Origin: a virus
Length of the DNA: 20,627 bases
Virus record (IMG/VR): IMGVR_UViG_3300043409_000414
Coordinates: 1-20,627 of that record
Direction: 5' to 3' (one strand)
In this document: positions 20,132 through 20,627 of the stretch, one piece after another
Layout of the letters: each line of letters begins with the position of its first letter
How positions within the stretch are numbered: the stretch's first letter is position 1
Made by a program: the position numbers and the translations under genes
The notes under the pieces: model-generated
Seen by the model: only the letters and a program-made list of their open reading frames with translations
Databases searched by the model: none
Told to the model about the DNA's origin: nothing

Positions 20132-20627
20132 ATGGACGAATTAGAATTAAAAGCTGCAAAGCTACTCGAAAATAGCAAAGAAGCTACAATCAAAGAAACT
20201 AAATCATTGATCGATGCTGAAGCTAAATCCCTAACTGAAAAGTTGGAAGCTGAAACAAAATCACGCGGCGAACTTGCAATCAAGTTTGAAGCTATTGAAT
20301 CAGAATTAAAAGAAGTTAAATCAGAATCACAACGCATCAAGGTAGCTGCTGAAAACAAATCAGTTACTTGGTCTGAAGGATTAAAAAGCGCGTTTGACGA
20401 TGCTTCGAATTTAACTAATCTTCAAGAGTTCAAAGACAAGAAGATCAAGCAATTCACAATGGAAGTTAAAGCTGTTGGCGATATGTCATTGTCTAACATC
20501 ACTGACTTGTCATCTGCAAACGTTCAAATGCTTCCGGGCATTGTGCCGTTCCCGTCACGCAAGTTGCACATTCGCCAATTGCTTCCAGTTGGTCAAATGT
20601 CAACATCTGATATCCACTTCTTGCAAG
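20132..20627 (+). CDS. Major capsid protein, HK97 type (3' end cut by window)
   Basis: 165 complete codons are visible from ATG 20132, with no stop before the window ends. Residues 1 to about 75 are a Lys/Glu/Ala-rich coiled coil (ENSKEATIKETKSLIDAEAK), the delta domain that acts as internal scaffold and is normally removed by the protease upstream. Then comes a linker, and from ~115 the capsid core begins (AVGDMSLSNITDLS; LPGIVPFPSRKLHIRQLLPV; MSTSDIHFLQ), which matches the N-arm of HK97-fold capsid proteins. The cleavage site would lie between about residues 75 and 120. Confidence 0.9.
   Translation, partial: MDELELKAAKLLENSKEATIKETKSLIDAEAKSLTEKLEAETKSRGELAIKFEAIESELKEVKSESQRIKVAAENKSVTWSEGLKSAFDDASNLTNLQEFKDKKIKQFTMEVKAVGDMSLSNITDLSSANVQMLPGIVPFPSRKLHIRQLLPVGQMSTSDIHFLQ

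Noticed and set aside
1-20627. Integrase, attachment site, tRNA, CRISPR array, insertion sequence
   Set aside because: Looked for on both strands; no tyrosine or serine recombinase motif, no tRNA-like arms, no regularly spaced identical repeats with spacers, and no transposase.

Overview
This window is a nearly gap-free stretch of a tailed double-stranded DNA phage (or prophage) genome with an HK97-type head. The likely host is a member of Bacteroidota. Three things point there: TAnnTTTG (-7) promoter boxes in front of several genes, few clear Shine-Dalgarno sequences, and Bacteroidota-type families (BT4734/VirE-like primase-helicase, DUF5681-type small terminase, tail fibre text such as ANRGALSSTDW and VPYTGATSNVDLG). 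The DNA is AT-rich. I see no integrase, tRNA, rRNA, CRISPR array or insertion sequence. Both ends are cut inside genes: a tail fibre on the left and the major capsid protein on the right.

Layout, left to right. (1) 2-2242: the end of a tail fibre with a self-cleaving S74 chaperone domain, then two small unknown genes. (2) 2246-3346: a lysis block with an M15 peptidase endolysin flanked by four very small membrane proteins. (3) 3354-4490: a calcineurin-like metallophosphoesterase and a small coiled-coil protein. (4) 4536-5360: a minus-strand operon of four small genes, two of them below 50 codons, joined by 4-nt ATGA overlaps; this is the only minus-strand block. (5) 5361-5418: a divergent promoter/operator region, followed by a small GRP-motif putative DNA-binding protein and other small early genes, with a strongly structured non-coding segment at 5913-5999. 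(6) 6499-7954: a recombination cassette of Rad52-like annealing protein, YqaJ/lambda-type exonuclease and a small protein with an SSB-like acidic tail. (7) 7957-12942: replication and DNA modification, with a DnaA domain-IV-like protein, a C5-cytosine methyltransferase with an array-like target-recognition region, a VRR-NUC nuclease, a small HTH protein, a VirE-type primase-helicase, and a probable iteron origin at 12485-12787. (8) 12971-20627: small and large terminase, portal, four virion-like genes including one built from 18-residue repeats, a Mu F-like head protein, prohead protease and major capsid protein.

How it works together: the exonuclease, annealing protein and SSB-like protein form a complete recombination module. 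The DnaA-like protein and the primase-helicase are the natural partners of the iteron/AT-rich region that starts inside the 3' end of the primase gene. The late block packages DNA and builds a protease-matured HK97 capsid, and the left end supplies host binding and lysis.

Most worth following up: the iteron cluster spread over two genes and the gap between them, the overlooked minus-strand micro-operon and its divergent control region, the 18-residue repeat protein in the head cluster, and the structured non-coding segment near 5.9 kb.
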